From the NCBI RefSeq assembly GCF_013522705.1, contig NZ_JAAMRE010000005.1, positions 124,001 through 188,000 on the forward strand: a DNA stretch of 64,000 nt. The letters are read 5' to 3'. The first letter of the stretch is position 1; every line of letters starts with the position of its first letter. Source of the DNA: Pseudomonas lurida (GTDB lineage: Bacteria > Pseudomonadota > Gammaproteobacteria > Pseudomonadales > Pseudomonadaceae). Shown here in pieces: positions 32,065 through 41,187 of this stretch. A program made the translations under genes and the position numbers. The notes beneath the pieces were generated by a model. The model had not been told where the DNA came from. It made no database searches and worked only from the letters and a program-made list of their open reading frames with translations.

Positions 32065-33732
32065 GTGCAGCTTAAACTCCATTTCTTCCCCGCCGCGTTT
32101 CCCGACGAGACGCTGCACAGCGTGATTTCTCGTTATGCCCGTCTTTGCGGTGTTCGTAATTGCCAAGCAGCATTTGCCGGACTGAAATCGGCGGCAGCTT
32201 TTTCGCAAAATGTGGCATTCCCGAGTCACTTAGGGGATTTTGTCGACGCGCTACCCAGCGGTACCGAGCTATCGGTAGCCGAGGTCCTGATGCGCCACAC
32301 ATTACTACCCTATTACGCGCCGTTTTTGAGGGTGAGCCAGGTTGAACACGCTCGGACGCTGATGACCGCTGATGGTAAAGGCTTGATGTTAAAGCTGGGC
32401 GTCAACGCGAGCCGTATTGGATTCGCCTCCCGAGTGCGGTTATGCCCAGAATGTATCGCCCAAGATCAGGCTCAACGGGGAGTCGCTTACTGGCACAGGG
32501 TCCACATGCTTCCAGGCGTGCTGGTATGTCCGCATCACGGTACGTCACTCAGGATCCTTGATCCTCGCTGGTCCAGCCGCAGCTCTCGACAACTCAATCT
32601 GCCCAGTGATGAGAATGTGCAAGCACACACAGTACTTCTCGACACCCCGTTGCGGTGCATGCCACCGCTTCACGAAATAGCGTTGCGCTCACTTCAGGTC
32701 CTCGAGTCTGAAGTCACTGCTTTGTCGGCGGAGGCGGTGCGCTTCACGCTTTTACACAGGGCAACGCAGCTCAACCTTGCTTCTGATAACCATCGCTTGC
32801 ACCTGCACATGCTGGCGCAGCACATGGCCGATTTTTTTGCCGCACTCCCGCGAGAATGGGAATTTTCTATACTCGGAGATGTTCGTGCAGGTACACCCGC
32901 CTCATGGGTCACGAAGCTGCTTCGTACGCCTATAACCTCTCACCATCCGCTCAAATACATCTTATTGGCCGGTGCTCTGGGCGTTGAAATGGTGAGCTTG
33001 CTGCATGGTCAATGCCCTGTGAACCAGGCGGTGGCATGTGATCCGAAAGCTCACATTCGGCTTCACGCGCGCCTTTCTCCGGTGATGCCTGGTGAAGGCC
33101 TGGACTGTTCGTCAGCCGCTGTGTGGGAACATGCTCTTGAAGGAGCTGATGCCAAAAAGATCGCTGCCGTTCTAGGCGTTTCATCAGCGTATGTCTATCG
33201 TCACATCCGAAATGTACCCGGCGGGCAAGATGCTTGGAGGGAGGCACGATTTCACATTGAGCTATGCGCAAGACGCGCGGCTTTCGAGGCTGATTATCGA
33301 TTTTACAAAGCACATGCATGCAGGGGGTATGCATGGCTGTATCGTCACGATAGACAGTGGCTTTCGGAGTCAACTGCAAACCCAAGCCCACATCGTACGC
33401 CTCGTCTAAATAGCACCGAAATGTTCGCTGCCCTCGATGCGAGACTGGCCGGCGAAGTCCGTCAGTGTGCCGACACGCTTTATGCTCTCGCGGGCAAGCC
33501 TGTCCGCATTTCGCGTACCAGGATTGGTCGGGAGCTTCATGTTCTTTCTCGCTTCGAAAAGCAGCTCTGCAAGCTTCCTCTCTGTGCAGCAATGCTCGAA
33601 AAAGTATGTGAACCAATCGAAGGCTTTCACGATAGGCGTCTGCGATGGGCTAGACGCCAATTGTTCTCGGAGGGCAAGCCTATATCACGTTCTTCGCTCT
33701 ACAGGGTCGCGAGCATTCGGCCCCCGCTGTAA
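32065..33732 (+). CDS. tnsD: TnsD-like TniQ-family target selector (probable attTn7 homing)
   Basis: This 555-residue TniQ protein starts at a GTG after AGGAGGGGGG. The zinc motif is Cys127-Cys130-Cys155-His158 (RLCPEC, VCPHHG), shifted three residues from the CCCH motif of Tn7 TnsD. Segments LPSHLGDF, LLPYYAPFL, LMLKLGVNASR and YAWLYRHDRQWL closely resemble Tn7 TnsD as I remember it. This is the likely glmS-end-recognising factor, in keeping with the insertion site. It is a longer protein than Tn7 TnsD (508). The function is inferred. Confidence 0.88.
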   Translation: MQLKLHFFPAAFPDETLHSVISRYARLCGVRNCQAAFAGLKSAAAFSQNVAFPSHLGDFVDALPSGTELSVAEVLMRHTLLPYYAPFLRVSQVEHARTLMTADGKGLMLKLGVNASRIGFASRVRLCPECIAQDQAQRGVAYWHRVHMLPGVLVCPHHGTSLRILDPRWSSRSSRQLNLPSDENVQAHTVLLDTPLRCMPPLHEIALRSLQVLESEVTALSAEAVRFTLLHRATQLNLASDNHRLHLHMLAQHMADFFAALPREWEFSILGDVRAGTPASWVTKLLRTPITSHHPLKYILLAGALGVEMVSLLHGQCPVNQAVACDPKAHIRLHARLSPVMPGEGLDCSSAAVWEHALEGADAKKIAAVLGVSSAYVYRHIRNVPGGQDAWREARFHIELCARRAAFEADYRFYKAHACRGYAWLYRHDRQWLSESTANPSPHRTPRLNSTEMFAALDARLAGEVRQCADTLYALAGKPVRISRTRIGRELHVLSRFEKQLCKLPLCAAMLEKVCEPIEGFHDRRLRWARRQLFSEGKPISRSSLYRVASIRPPL

Positions 33733-34111
33733 TCCAGCCGGGCATTCCCTCCATCTAAAAAAAGTTCTAAATCAATTCACCGTGAACATATTGTTTCTCT
33801 GTTAATGAAAATTTGCACCCACCAGAATAGCGTCGGCATACGCTGGATGATCACAATCATCATCTAAAACGTACTAACCCGCGATCACCCGAAATAGTTT
33901 TGCAATCGCCATGGGCTGACCTACACGGGTTATCGATACGTGTTCTGTATTTCAAGGAGTACGGGCGCGGCGGGGTTCAGATGAATTTACTACGATTCAA
34001 AGTTGAGCGGCTGTGTCATTTCCAAATCCAGACCGGATACAGAATTTTACGGGTTGCATATATACTGCCCCCGGATGCACGTTCTCTTCGACCCCTACCT
34101 TTAATTGGTAA
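33733..34111. other. Intergenic region between the two tniQ genes
   Basis: These 379 bp are AT-rich relative to their neighbours. I see no convincing gene, terminator hairpin or repeat. A 71-codon frame at 33900-34115 has no ribosome-binding site or recognisable motif. The gap suggests the second tniQ gene has its own promoter. Confidence 0.5.
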
Positions 34112-35746
34112 ATGATGTCTGATCTATTATTTTTTCCCGTGTCGATGCCGGATGAAATGCTGCACTCTCGTGTCACCCGCTATCACTATCTGTCAGGCAA
34201 TAGAACCGCGACAGAAACCTACCGCGATTTGTTCGCATCGACACCCTTTTGCATTGGTGGCATCGTACCCAAGCAGATCGAGAGGCTCGCGCACAGGCTG
34301 CCGGGGCAATCGGAGAGCAATCTCGCAGAGCTGATCAGTAGCAATACTACTTTTCCTGCTTACCGGCCGTTTCTTGGGGTTAAGCAGGGGCCGGAGAACA
34401 ACGAAGGACCGCTGGGTTATGACGGGGTGGTACGGGTGCCCCGCAGAGAAGAGTCCTCCCATGGCAAGGCTAAGCTTTGTCCAACCTGCGTTCAGGAAGA
34501 TTTGATTGAGCGGGGTTCTGCCTACTGGCATCGATCTCACCAGATACCCGGTGTTGCCGTCTGTTGGCGTCATGGCGACGCATTGATCCATGCCTGCCCC
34601 GAGTGCTCTCGCCCGTTCTACCGTAAATTGAAGCTGCTTCCCAATCTGACTGAGCCATGCGCATGCGGCTGGAGCCCGTTAAACAGCGCAGCAATACACA
34701 AGGGTTCAAAGATGGAACAGAAAGTCGCTCTGTTCGCACACGATATCTTGCAACGCAATATTCCTCCGATAGGCAGTACGGTATTGAGTTCGTGCTACGT
34801 CCGCCAATGCAAGAAGCGCGGATTCATTTTCGGAAAAAATGCGGGTATTGCGAAACTATTCGACAGCATCCAAAGCGCTTACGGCGATGAACTTTTGGCG
34901 CAGATTGATCCAGCCTACAACAACGGAAAGCATGAGCAATGGATCCGGCTCAAATCAGATAAAGGTCAGCTAAATATGCCGCTCGCGCGGCATTTGATCA
35001 TTGCTCTACATTTGTTTTCCAGTGCAGATGGCTTTGAAGAGGCTCTGAAGAATGAGTCAATCCTGCTGAGTGCCGCTGTTTCTCCGCGAGCGCCCAAAGT
35101 CGAAGAATCGCGTCTTAGCCAAAAAACTAGATATCGCCAAAAAATCGAGTTGCTTTTAGCGCTGCGTACCGATGCCAATATCGAGTACCTCTGGAAGAAG
35201 GCGTACAAACCTACGCAATGGATTCTAGAAAATGATAACGCATGGTTAATGGCAAAACTCCATGCCCCTAAAAAAGCTACAGTTAAGGTCGAAAAGTCCG
35301 TCGATTCAAGAGACGACGCCTATGCAGCCCTTATCGAAGCGGGCGTAGATGAGCTGTATAAAGTTACGAAAGATCCGAAGAGAGTGAACATTCGGAATTT
35401 GCAATCGCTGCTCCCAGGTTCATTACCTCATGAGCTGTATCTACGCAAGCAGAGGTTCCCTCTGACTTATCAACAGATCAAGATTCATCAGGAGTCAGTA
35501 TGGCATTTCCGTCTAAGAACTTTGGTGTGGACTGTCTCTGAACTCATCAGGATGAAGCTCCCCGTGAATTACTCGACGGTAAGATTGACCTCAGCGGTAT
35601 CAAGCAAGGTTTTCCTGGTTTTCTCCAGTTTCTTTGAGTGGGATCTGGAAAGCCTGGCAAGAACCGGGGTCGACGCGGAGGCCCTGCTCAGGTCTACCGG
35701 CGTATCGAGGAATTGGGAGGGACCACCGGTTCAAATAAGCTTTTGA
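34112..35746 (+). CDS. tniQ: Second, divergent TniQ-family protein
   Basis: This 544-residue TniQ protein begins MMSDLLFFPVSMPDEMLHSR. The zinc cysteines and histidine are Cys123, Cys126, Cys151 and His154 (KLCPTC, VCWRHG). A second cysteine cluster is at 162-185 (ACPECS, CACGW), and IERGSAYWHRSHQIPGV is the conserved TniQ stretch. It lacks the LPSHLG and YAWLYRHDR-type segments that tie the preceding gene to TnsD, so it likely picks another target. It is separated from tnsABCD by 379 bp. Starts at 34112 and 34115 are both possible. Confidence 0.88.
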   Translation: MMSDLLFFPVSMPDEMLHSRVTRYHYLSGNRTATETYRDLFASTPFCIGGIVPKQIERLAHRLPGQSESNLAELISSNTTFPAYRPFLGVKQGPENNEGPLGYDGVVRVPRREESSHGKAKLCPTCVQEDLIERGSAYWHRSHQIPGVAVCWRHGDALIHACPECSRPFYRKLKLLPNLTEPCACGWSPLNSAAIHKGSKMEQKVALFAHDILQRNIPPIGSTVLSSCYVRQCKKRGFIFGKNAGIAKLFDSIQSAYGDELLAQIDPAYNNGKHEQWIRLKSDKGQLNMPLARHLIIALHLFSSADGFEEALKNESILLSAAVSPRAPKVEESRLSQKTRYRQKIELLLALRTDANIEYLWKKAYKPTQWILENDNAWLMAKLHAPKKATVKVEKSVDSRDDAYAALIEAGVDELYKVTKDPKRVNIRNLQSLLPGSLPHELYLRKQRFPLTYQQIKIHQESVWHFRLRTLVWTVSELIRMKLPVNYSTVRLTSAVSSKVFLVFSSFFEWDLESLARTGVDAEALLRSTGVSRNWEGPPVQISF

Positions 35747-35924
35747 GGGCATCTTTGTTCCGTCAGCGTCTGCCAACCTTTGGTGTTAACAAAAATCCCA
35801 TCTGGCTTGAAAGCGTAAATGCGGGGTAGCGTCCACCTTTCACATTAGTAACCTTCGCGGCAGCTTTCTGAAAGCTTTCACTTGTTACTCTTTAACTCAG
35901 TAAATTGAGCTTTAGGAGAAAATC

Positions 35925-36266
35925 ATGACAGCAATGACAGCAGTGAAAGCGTTTTGCGCCGCTTCGATTTTGACCTTATCTTCATTAGCCATGGCGGAAG
36001 GAGGCGGTGACCGCGTGTATGGTCGAATGATGCAAGAGAACCAACAAGCAATGGAACAATATGCCTCAAGGAACGGCAAGACTCCTCCTGAAGTTGTTCA
36101 TTATGAATATGGTATGAACCTCGATATCCAGAAGGTCGTCAGTGTCACGCAAGCCAATAAAACCTGTGGGGTTGCTCCTTCGCGCATGACCTATGAAGAC
36201 TCTACGGGCAAGCTTAACACCGTGGAATATAAGGTCATGGCCGACAACTGCCCCCATGGAAGCTAG
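35925..36266 (+). CDS. Small exported DUF2790-type protein
   Basis: This 113-residue protein has a signal peptide (FCAASILTLSSLAMA) and a mature start EGGGDRVYGRMM. The C-terminal half has the DUF2790 pattern (YEYGMNLDIQKVVSVTQ, CGVAPSRMTYED, then Cys). The biochemical role is unknown; homologues recur in pseudomonads. It has a good Shine-Dalgarno sequence (TTTAGGAGAAA). It is at the left border of the copper cargo, and its mature N-terminus matches two other small proteins in this cluster (AE-x-GGDR). Confidence 0.8.
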   Translation: MTAMTAVKAFCAASILTLSSLAMAEGGGDRVYGRMMQENQQAMEQYASRNGKTPPEVVHYEYGMNLDIQKVVSVTQANKTCGVAPSRMTYEDSTGKLNTVEYKVMADNCPHGS

Positions 36267-36327
36267 ACAATGAAAATTATTTAAGAACTGCATAATTCTC
36301 CTTTGTCCGAAACTAGCTTACTGCTCG

Positions 36328-36343
36328 CTGACGTAGAAGTAAT
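36328..36343 (+). promoter_or_regulatory. Weak copy of the copper-regulon box
   Basis: CTGACGTAGAAGTAAT differs from the box seen before the other copper genes (CTGACA-N5-GTAAT) by one base. No gene is convincingly positioned to its right, so it may be a relic. Confidence 0.35.
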
Positions 36344-36480
36344 TTTCAGGAAAGGCTGAAGTTATCCATTTTATGAAATCATGTCCGTCAGTTGAAGTGT
36401 TTCTAACGTACAGTAAACAATTGCTCGACCACCTGATACATCCCGCCTCCTTGTTTTTCCTTTGGTTTGGGAGGTGGTTT

Positions 36481-36504
36481 AGGCGCCCTAGTGGCGCCTT
36501 TTTT
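36481..36504 (+). terminator. Intrinsic terminator between convergent cargo genes
   Basis: aggcgcc and ggcgcct form a 7-bp stem around ctagt, followed by six T. It faces rightward, downstream of the DUF2790 gene. On the other strand there is no T-run, so the leftward cop operon may not use it. Confidence 0.75.
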
Positions 36505-36571
36505 ACGTTCGAAATGAGCTATTTCCTCTGCACGGCCATGACCCTCACCATGCAGGAGCAAGATTAGAAGA

Positions 36572-37039
36572 TCAATTTTCGGGGTACTCAGCAACGACGT
36601 GGTCTGTGCCTGCCTTTGACAAGCCGATTACCTTATACGCGTCATGTTTCCCGTCCACTTCCATTCCTGGGGAGCCGGCCGGCATGCCTGGAACGGCAAT
36701 CCCGAGCAGGTCATCACGTTTGCTCATCGCAATGATTTGCTCGGCGGGCACGTGACCTTCAACAAACTTTCCGTTGATGGTTGCTGTGTGACAAGACGAG
36801 AGCTCAGGAGAAATCCCGAGACCGCGCTTGATCGCGCTCATGTTGGTTTCCACGTGATCAACGACGGTAAAGCCGCTAGCTTCAAGGTGCTGGATCCATT
36901 TCTTGCAGCACCCGCAATTAGCGTCGCGATGTACATCGATCGTCAATGGCTCTGCTGCGTGACTGGCTGAACTGATGAACAGAGCCACGAGAGCAGCGAG
37001 ACGAAGTGCCCGTCTGCGACGAAGAGATTTATTTCGCAT
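36572..37039 (-). CDS. DUF411 periplasmic metal-binding protein
   Basis: This 155-residue protein has an N-terminal signal peptide (RRRRALRLAALVALFISSAS). The DUF411 domain has the motif HRDANCGCCKKWIQHLEAS and a C-terminal CHTATINGKFVEGHVPAEQI. Proteins of this family accompany copper oxidases and are sometimes called CopG. The ATG at 37037-37039 is chosen because the longer frame lacks a signal peptide at its start. Its start overlaps the end of the cytochrome c gene by 11 bp, so it is the last gene of the copA operon. Confidence 0.88.
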   Translation of the reverse strand: MRNKSLRRRRALRLAALVALFISSASHAAEPLTIDVHRDANCGCCKKWIQHLEASGFTVVDHVETNMSAIKRGLGISPELSSCHTATINGKFVEGHVPAEQIIAMSKRDDLLGIAVPGMPAGSPGMEVDGKHDAYKVIGLSKAGTDHVVAEYPEN

Positions 37040-37832
37040 GGGTATGTTCCTTCCCATCAGTATGTGTATGTGATTTGGGCTGTACGGTTGGAGTCGGGGC
37101 CGCATCATCTGAAGCTTCCCTAACCTTATGATCGGCGTGGTCAGCAGGCTCATTTGCAGACGGCGCTGCGGAGGGGCCATGGGCATGTGCCGTGTTTTTC
37201 TCGTCATCATGAGCGCGGACTTCCGCCCTTTGGTTGGCAGCACCTGCGCCACTTTGCCCCTGGGTCGTTCCATGCTGACCCTCATGGTTGTGCATCACGC
37301 TTTCGCCACCACCGTGTTGATGGCCACCGCTACTCGTGATCAGAGCCTTGTATTGCTCTGCATCCAGTGACGGAAGTTGCTGGAGAAATGCGACCATCCC
37401 CCATATGTAGGGATCGGCCATGCTTTTGCCCCACGCGGGCATGCCGGTGGATTTGATGCCGTGCTTGATGATCCAAAAAGCTGCGGCTGGGTGCCCATCG
37501 ACGCCCAGTTTCGAAAGGTTCGGAGGTGCGGGGTAAAGGCTGTTACTCAGTTCGGTGCCTGCAAGCCCCGGAGCCAAATGGCAACCGACACACATCGAGT
37601 TGTAGTTGCCAGCACCTTCACGGATGAGGGCTTCTTGGCTCAGGTCGGGGACCTGAATGTTGCGCGAGCGCACTTCGATCGAGCGATCCCGAGCAATAGA
37701 AAGTATTGCGTAGACGGGGGCGGAGTGCGGATCATCCGCCCCGACATTGATCACGCCGAAATACACCACGCCGGCAGCCGATGATACGGTGGCCAGACCA
37801 GCAGCAATCAGTGCCTTCAGCGTTGTTTTCAT
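37029..37832 (-). CDS. Exported c-type cytochrome with His-rich tail
   Basis: This 267-residue protein has an N-terminal signal or anchor and one haem c site CVGCH (residues 81-85). The likely axial Met131 is in IKSTGMPAWGKSM. After the cytochrome domain (to about 160) it has a roughly 100-residue low-complexity tail rich in His, Asp, Ala and Gly (HQHGGGESVMHNHEGQHG, HTHTDGKEHTHAK). The tail probably binds metal in the periplasm. It lies 9 bp after copB. An electron-transfer role beside the CopA oxidase is inferred. Confidence 0.85.
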   Translation of the reverse strand: MKTTLKALIAAGLATVSSAAGVVYFGVINVGADDPHSAPVYAILSIARDRSIEVRSRNIQVPDLSQEALIREGAGNYNSMCVGCHLAPGLAGTELSNSLYPAPPNLSKLGVDGHPAAAFWIIKHGIKSTGMPAWGKSMADPYIWGMVAFLQQLPSLDAEQYKALITSSGGHQHGGGESVMHNHEGQHGTTQGQSGAGAANQRAEVRAHDDEKNTAHAHGPSAAPSANEPADHADHKVREASDDAAPTPTVQPKSHTHTDGKEHTHAK

Positions 37833-37841
37833 ACTCGGTTC

Positions 37842-38783
37842 TCAGAACCACATCCGAATACCGGCGACAAAGCGTGCCTCGCTGGCGTCTTCACCTTCCT
37901 CACGTGCAAAGTCTGCCGTATTGCCATAGGAACGGCTCCAACTCACCCCGATATAAGGGGCAAATTGGCGGACAATCTCATAACGCAATCGGAGCCCCAC
38001 TTCGGTGTTGGCTAATCCGGACCCGATGCCGCGCTGAGGGTCATTCTTTCCGTAAAAATTGACCTCGGCCGTCGGCTGCAAAATCAATCGATTCGTCAGC
38101 AGAATGTCGTAATCGCCTTCCAGCCGAGCAGCCGATTGACCGTTCTCACCGATGTAGGCAGTCGCTTCGGCCTCGAAGTTATAGAGGGCCATGCCCTGAA
38201 TGCCAAGTGCGGCCCAGGTTTGAGGGGACCCTGGTTTGAAATCCTGTCGTACACCGGTGACGACGTCCCACCACGGTCCAATAGAGTGCCCCCAGAGCGC
38301 GGATAATTCAGCGCTTTCCGTCACGCCATTGGTACGTTCGCCTTCCGAGCGCAACCACAGTCGATCAATGTCACCGCCGATCCATCCTTTCGCATCCCAG
38401 GCCAGCGCACTACCGTTGTCTGCATCCTGGTACTCAAACTTATCCAGCAGCATGAAAGAGTTGATTTCTTTGTCGTGAACACCATGACCAGCGACGTCTG
38501 GAAAGGCGGCTGCACGGTCAGCGTCGGTAAGTACGGGGACAGGGGTTCGACTGGTGGTCGTAGTCCCTCCACCCATACTTTCCATTCCGGTCATTTGCCC
38601 GTCATCCATTTTCATCTTGCTGTGGTCCATAGCCCCCATGTTGCTATGGTCCATCGCTCCCACGGAGCCATGGTTCATCTTGGAGTGATCCATCTCTTCA
38701 GCGGCGTGAGCCACGGCAAAGAACACAGGACTCGTAGAAACTGCCAATGCCATCAACGTTGGGCGTAAAAAATTCCTGGTCAT
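37842..38783 (-). CDS. copB: Copper resistance protein B (outer membrane)
   Basis: This 313-residue protein has a signal peptide ([19 protein letters not shown]). A Met/His-rich segment follows ([26 protein letters not shown], residues about 30-65). The CopB/PcoB porin-like domain begins near [20 protein letters not shown] and ends VAGIRMWF. The start is the ATG at 38781-38783; the longer frame runs into the preceding small gene. It stores or blocks copper at the outer membrane with CopA. Confidence 0.94.
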   Translation of the reverse strand: MTRNFLRPTLMALAVSTSPVFFAVAHAAEEMDHSKMNHGSVGAMDHSNMGAMDHSKMKMDDGQMTGMESMGGGTTTTSRTPVPVLTDADRAAAFPDVAGHGVHDKEINSFMLLDKFEYQDADNGSALAWDAKGWIGGDIDRLWLRSEGERTNGVTESAELSALWGHSIGPWWDVVTGVRQDFKPGSPQTWAALGIQGMALYNFEAEATAYIGENGQSAARLEGDYDILLTNRLILQPTAEVNFYGKNDPQRGIGSGLANTEVGLRLRYEIVRQFAPYIGVSWSRSYGNTADFAREEGEDASEARFVAGIRMWF

Positions 38784-38787
38784 GATC

Positions 38788-39036
38788 TCAATCCGCCTTT
38801 TTGTTTTCTTGGTCATGATCCATCGACTCATGGCGCATCTTGGTATGAGGCATCGTCCCGTGATTCGACGTTGCCTCGGTTGACGTGGTCGCAGTCTTGT
38901 TCGTCGCATTTGCAGAAGTAACAGGTGAATGATCACCACTTTCTTCGACTGCCAATGCTACGGAGGAGAATCCACCCATCAGGCCAAAGGCAAAGAGGCA
39001 ACCGACCAGCGATTTATGATTTAGGTGTGTGCTCAC
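38788..39036 (-). CDS. Small exported His/Met-containing protein between copA and copB
   Basis: This 82-residue protein starts with GTG after a strong AAAGGAG. It has a signal peptide ([20 protein letters not shown]) and a Thr/Ser-rich linker. The tail has scattered Met and His ([18 protein letters not shown]), like the metal-binding segments of CopA and CopB. The spacing is 12 bp after copA and 4 bp before copB, so it is part of the operon. I know no defined family; a periplasmic copper-binding peptide is a guess. Confidence 0.75.
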   Translation of the reverse strand: MSTHLNHKSLVGCLFAFGLMGGFSSVALAVEESGDHSPVTSANATNKTATTSTEATSNHGTMPHTKMRHESMDHDQENKKAD

Positions 39037-39048
39037 AGATCGTCTCCT

Positions 39049-41010
39049 TTACTCATCAACCCGTACTTCACGGAACATGCCCATTTCCATATGGAAAAGC
39101 AGGTGACAGTGATAGGCCCAGCGCCCTAAAGCATCGGCGGTGACTCGATAGCTGCGCTTGGTACCTGGTGGCATGTCGATTGTGTGCTTGCGTACCATGA
39201 ACTTGCCGTTTTCATCTTCAAGGTCGCTCCACATTCCGTGAAGGTGAATGGGGTGCGTCATCATGGTGTCGTTTACCAAGGTGATGCGAAGACGCTCCCC
39301 ATACTTGAGACGAAGGGGCTCAGCGTCAGAAAATTTGATGCCGTTGAAGGACCAGGAAAACTTTTCCATGTGACCGGTCAGATGCAGCTCAATGGTGCGA
39401 TTGGGCTCGCGGCCATCAGGGTCCTGGAAAGTGCTTTTCAGGTCTGAATAGGTGAGGACTCGACGACCATTGTTCCGCAAACCGATGCCTGGATCGTTTA
39501 GCTTTGGCGTCGGGGTCATGGCTTGCATATCAACCAAGGGGTTGTTGGTTTCGGAGGCTGGGTGAGTCTGCATTTCTCCACCCATACCGCCCATGCCAGC
39601 CATCTTGCTGTGGTCCATGCCGGCCATGTTGGACATATCGCCTTTGTCCATGCCCGCCATCTTGCTATGGTCCATGCCAGCCATGTTGGCCATGTCGCCT
39701 TTGTCCATACCAGCCATCTTGCTGTGATCCATACCAGCCATGCTAGTCATATCACCGCCGTCCATGCCGGTCATCCCGGTCATGTCACTTTGGTCCATGC
39801 CCGCCATCTTGCTGTGATCCATGCCAGCCATGCCGGACATGTCGCCGCTGCCCATACCAGCCATGCTGCCATGGTCCATACCAGCCATACCGCCCATTCC
39901 CATGTCATCCATGGACAAAAGAGGCCTAGGGTCGATCGCAGGCACTTGTGCCTTTAATCCTTCGCGAACTGCGAGGGTTCCGCGTGCATACCCGGTTCTG
40001 TCCATAGACTGGGCGAAGATGGTGTAAGCCTCTTCACTGGCGGGTTCAACTATCACGTCATACGTTTCAGCTACGGCGATGCGGAATTCGTCGACGCTGA
40101 CCGGTTTGACGTGTTGGCCATCGGCGGCCACAACGGTCATTTTCAAGCCAGGAATTCGAACGTCGAAATAGCTCATCGCCGAGCCGTTAATAAAACGAAG
40201 GCGCAGCTTCTCACCCGGTTTGAAAATACCGGTCCAGTTACCGTTGGGCGCCTGGCCATTCATGAGGTAGGTGTAAGTATCTCCACTGACGTCTGCGAGG
40301 TCAGTGGGGTTCATTTTCATTTCTGCCCACATCTTTCGGTCGGCGACGGCAGCAGACCAACCTTGCTTGCTGACGTCGTCGATGAAGTCGCCCACGGTAC
40401 GTTTGTGGTGGTTGTAGTAGTCCGATTGTTTCTTGAGTTTGGCCATGACGCGACCAGGATCCTCATCGGTCCAATCAGTCAGCATCACCACATAGTCGCG
40501 ATCGTATTGAAACGGCTCAGGCTCTTTCGAATCGATTACGATTGGCCCGTAAACGCCTGCCTGCTCTTGTAACCCGGAGTGGCTGTGGTACCAGTACGTG
40601 CCGTTTTGATGCACGTTGAACTTGTACTCGTACATGCCGTCCGGCGCGATGCCGTGGAAACTCAAACCCGGTACCCCATCCATGTTGGCAGGCAAAATGA
40701 TGCCGTGCCAGTGAATGGAGGTGTCTTGCTCCAGACGGTTTTTCACGCGCAGAGTGACCGTCTCTCCTTCGCGCCAACGCAGCAAAGGCCCCGGCAACGA
40801 GCCATTGATGGTCATGGCTGTGCGCGGCGAGCCAGTGATGTTTACCGGCGTTTCACCAATAAACAGATCAAATTCGTTGCCGGTGAGGACGCTCGGCAGA
40901 CCTGGACTGGTCACTGCCCATACAGGAGTGCGCCACAGACCAAGGCCGCCAAGGATGCCGCCGGCGGCCAGGCCTTTAACGAATGTCCGTCTAGAGGTTT
41001 TGGAATGCAT
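39049..41010 (-). CDS. copA: Copper resistance multicopper oxidase CopA
   Basis: This 653-residue periplasmic oxidase has a Tat signal (SRRTFVKGLAAGGILGG). The first copper motif is HWHG, then WYHSHSG. A long Met-rich insert lies in residues about 370-475, and the C-terminal copper sites are HPIHLHG and WAYHCHLLFHMEMGM, which contains the type 1 Cys and ligands. CopA oxidises Cu(I) to Cu(II). The ATG at 41008-41010 gives MHSKTSRRTF; the longer TTG frame adds only five residues. It is the first gene of a five-gene leftward operon, with a copper box 140 bp upstream. Confidence 0.96.
   Translation of the reverse strand: MHSKTSRRTFVKGLAAGGILGGLGLWRTPVWAVTSPGLPSVLTGNEFDLFIGETPVNITGSPRTAMTINGSLPGPLLRWREGETVTLRVKNRLEQDTSIHWHGIILPANMDGVPGLSFHGIAPDGMYEYKFNVHQNGTYWYHSHSGLQEQAGVYGPIVIDSKEPEPFQYDRDYVVMLTDWTDEDPGRVMAKLKKQSDYYNHHKRTVGDFIDDVSKQGWSAAVADRKMWAEMKMNPTDLADVSGDTYTYLMNGQAPNGNWTGIFKPGEKLRLRFINGSAMSYFDVRIPGLKMTVVAADGQHVKPVSVDEFRIAVAETYDVIVEPASEEAYTIFAQSMDRTGYARGTLAVREGLKAQVPAIDPRPLLSMDDMGMGGMAGMDHGSMAGMGSGDMSGMAGMDHSKMAGMDQSDMTGMTGMDGGDMTSMAGMDHSKMAGMDKGDMANMAGMDHSKMAGMDKGDMSNMAGMDHSKMAGMGGMGGEMQTHPASETNNPLVDMQAMTPTPKLNDPGIGLRNNGRRVLTYSDLKSTFQDPDGREPNRTIELHLTGHMEKFSWSFNGIKFSDAEPLRLKYGERLRITLVNDTMMTHPIHLHGMWSDLEDENGKFMVRKHTIDMPPGTKRSYRVTADALGRWAYHCHLLFHMEMGMFREVRVDE
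39598..39900 (-). repeat. Met-rich tandem repeat inside copA
   Basis: Within copA, units coding for MAGMDHSKMAGMDKGDM-like blocks recur, with an exact 57-bp spacing between three copies (anchors at 39604, 39661 and 39718) and a fourth, diverged copy 90 bp on. The repeats encode methionine clusters for copper binding and are likely variable in number among strains. Confidence 0.8.
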
Positions 41011-41150
41011 GCCGTTTATTTCCAATCAGTCAAAAGGGAGCCGTTCAAATCAACCCGTGAGTTGGCAAGATGAGCTTCGCTTACCGAAAAAAAGACGAAT
41101 TTTTCATTGCAAGCGAGCTCAGAAATTGCCACATCTAAACCACCTTCGTG

Positions 41151-41166
41151 ATTACATTTCTGTCAG
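41151..41166 (-). promoter_or_regulatory. Copper-regulon (probable CopR) box upstream of copA
   Basis: The minus strand reads CTGACAGAAATGTAAT, a perfect match to CTGACA-N5-GTAAT, 140 bp before the copA start codon. Confidence 0.75.
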
Positions 41167-41187
41167 CTTGGCCGCGTGCCTGATCGT

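Noticed and set aside
33900..34115. 71-codon frame between the tniQ genes
   Set aside because: No ribosome-binding site or family, and it overlaps the second tniQ start.
36373..36567. 64-codon frame right of the weak copper box
   Set aside because: It runs through an intrinsic terminator and has no signal peptide or known motif.
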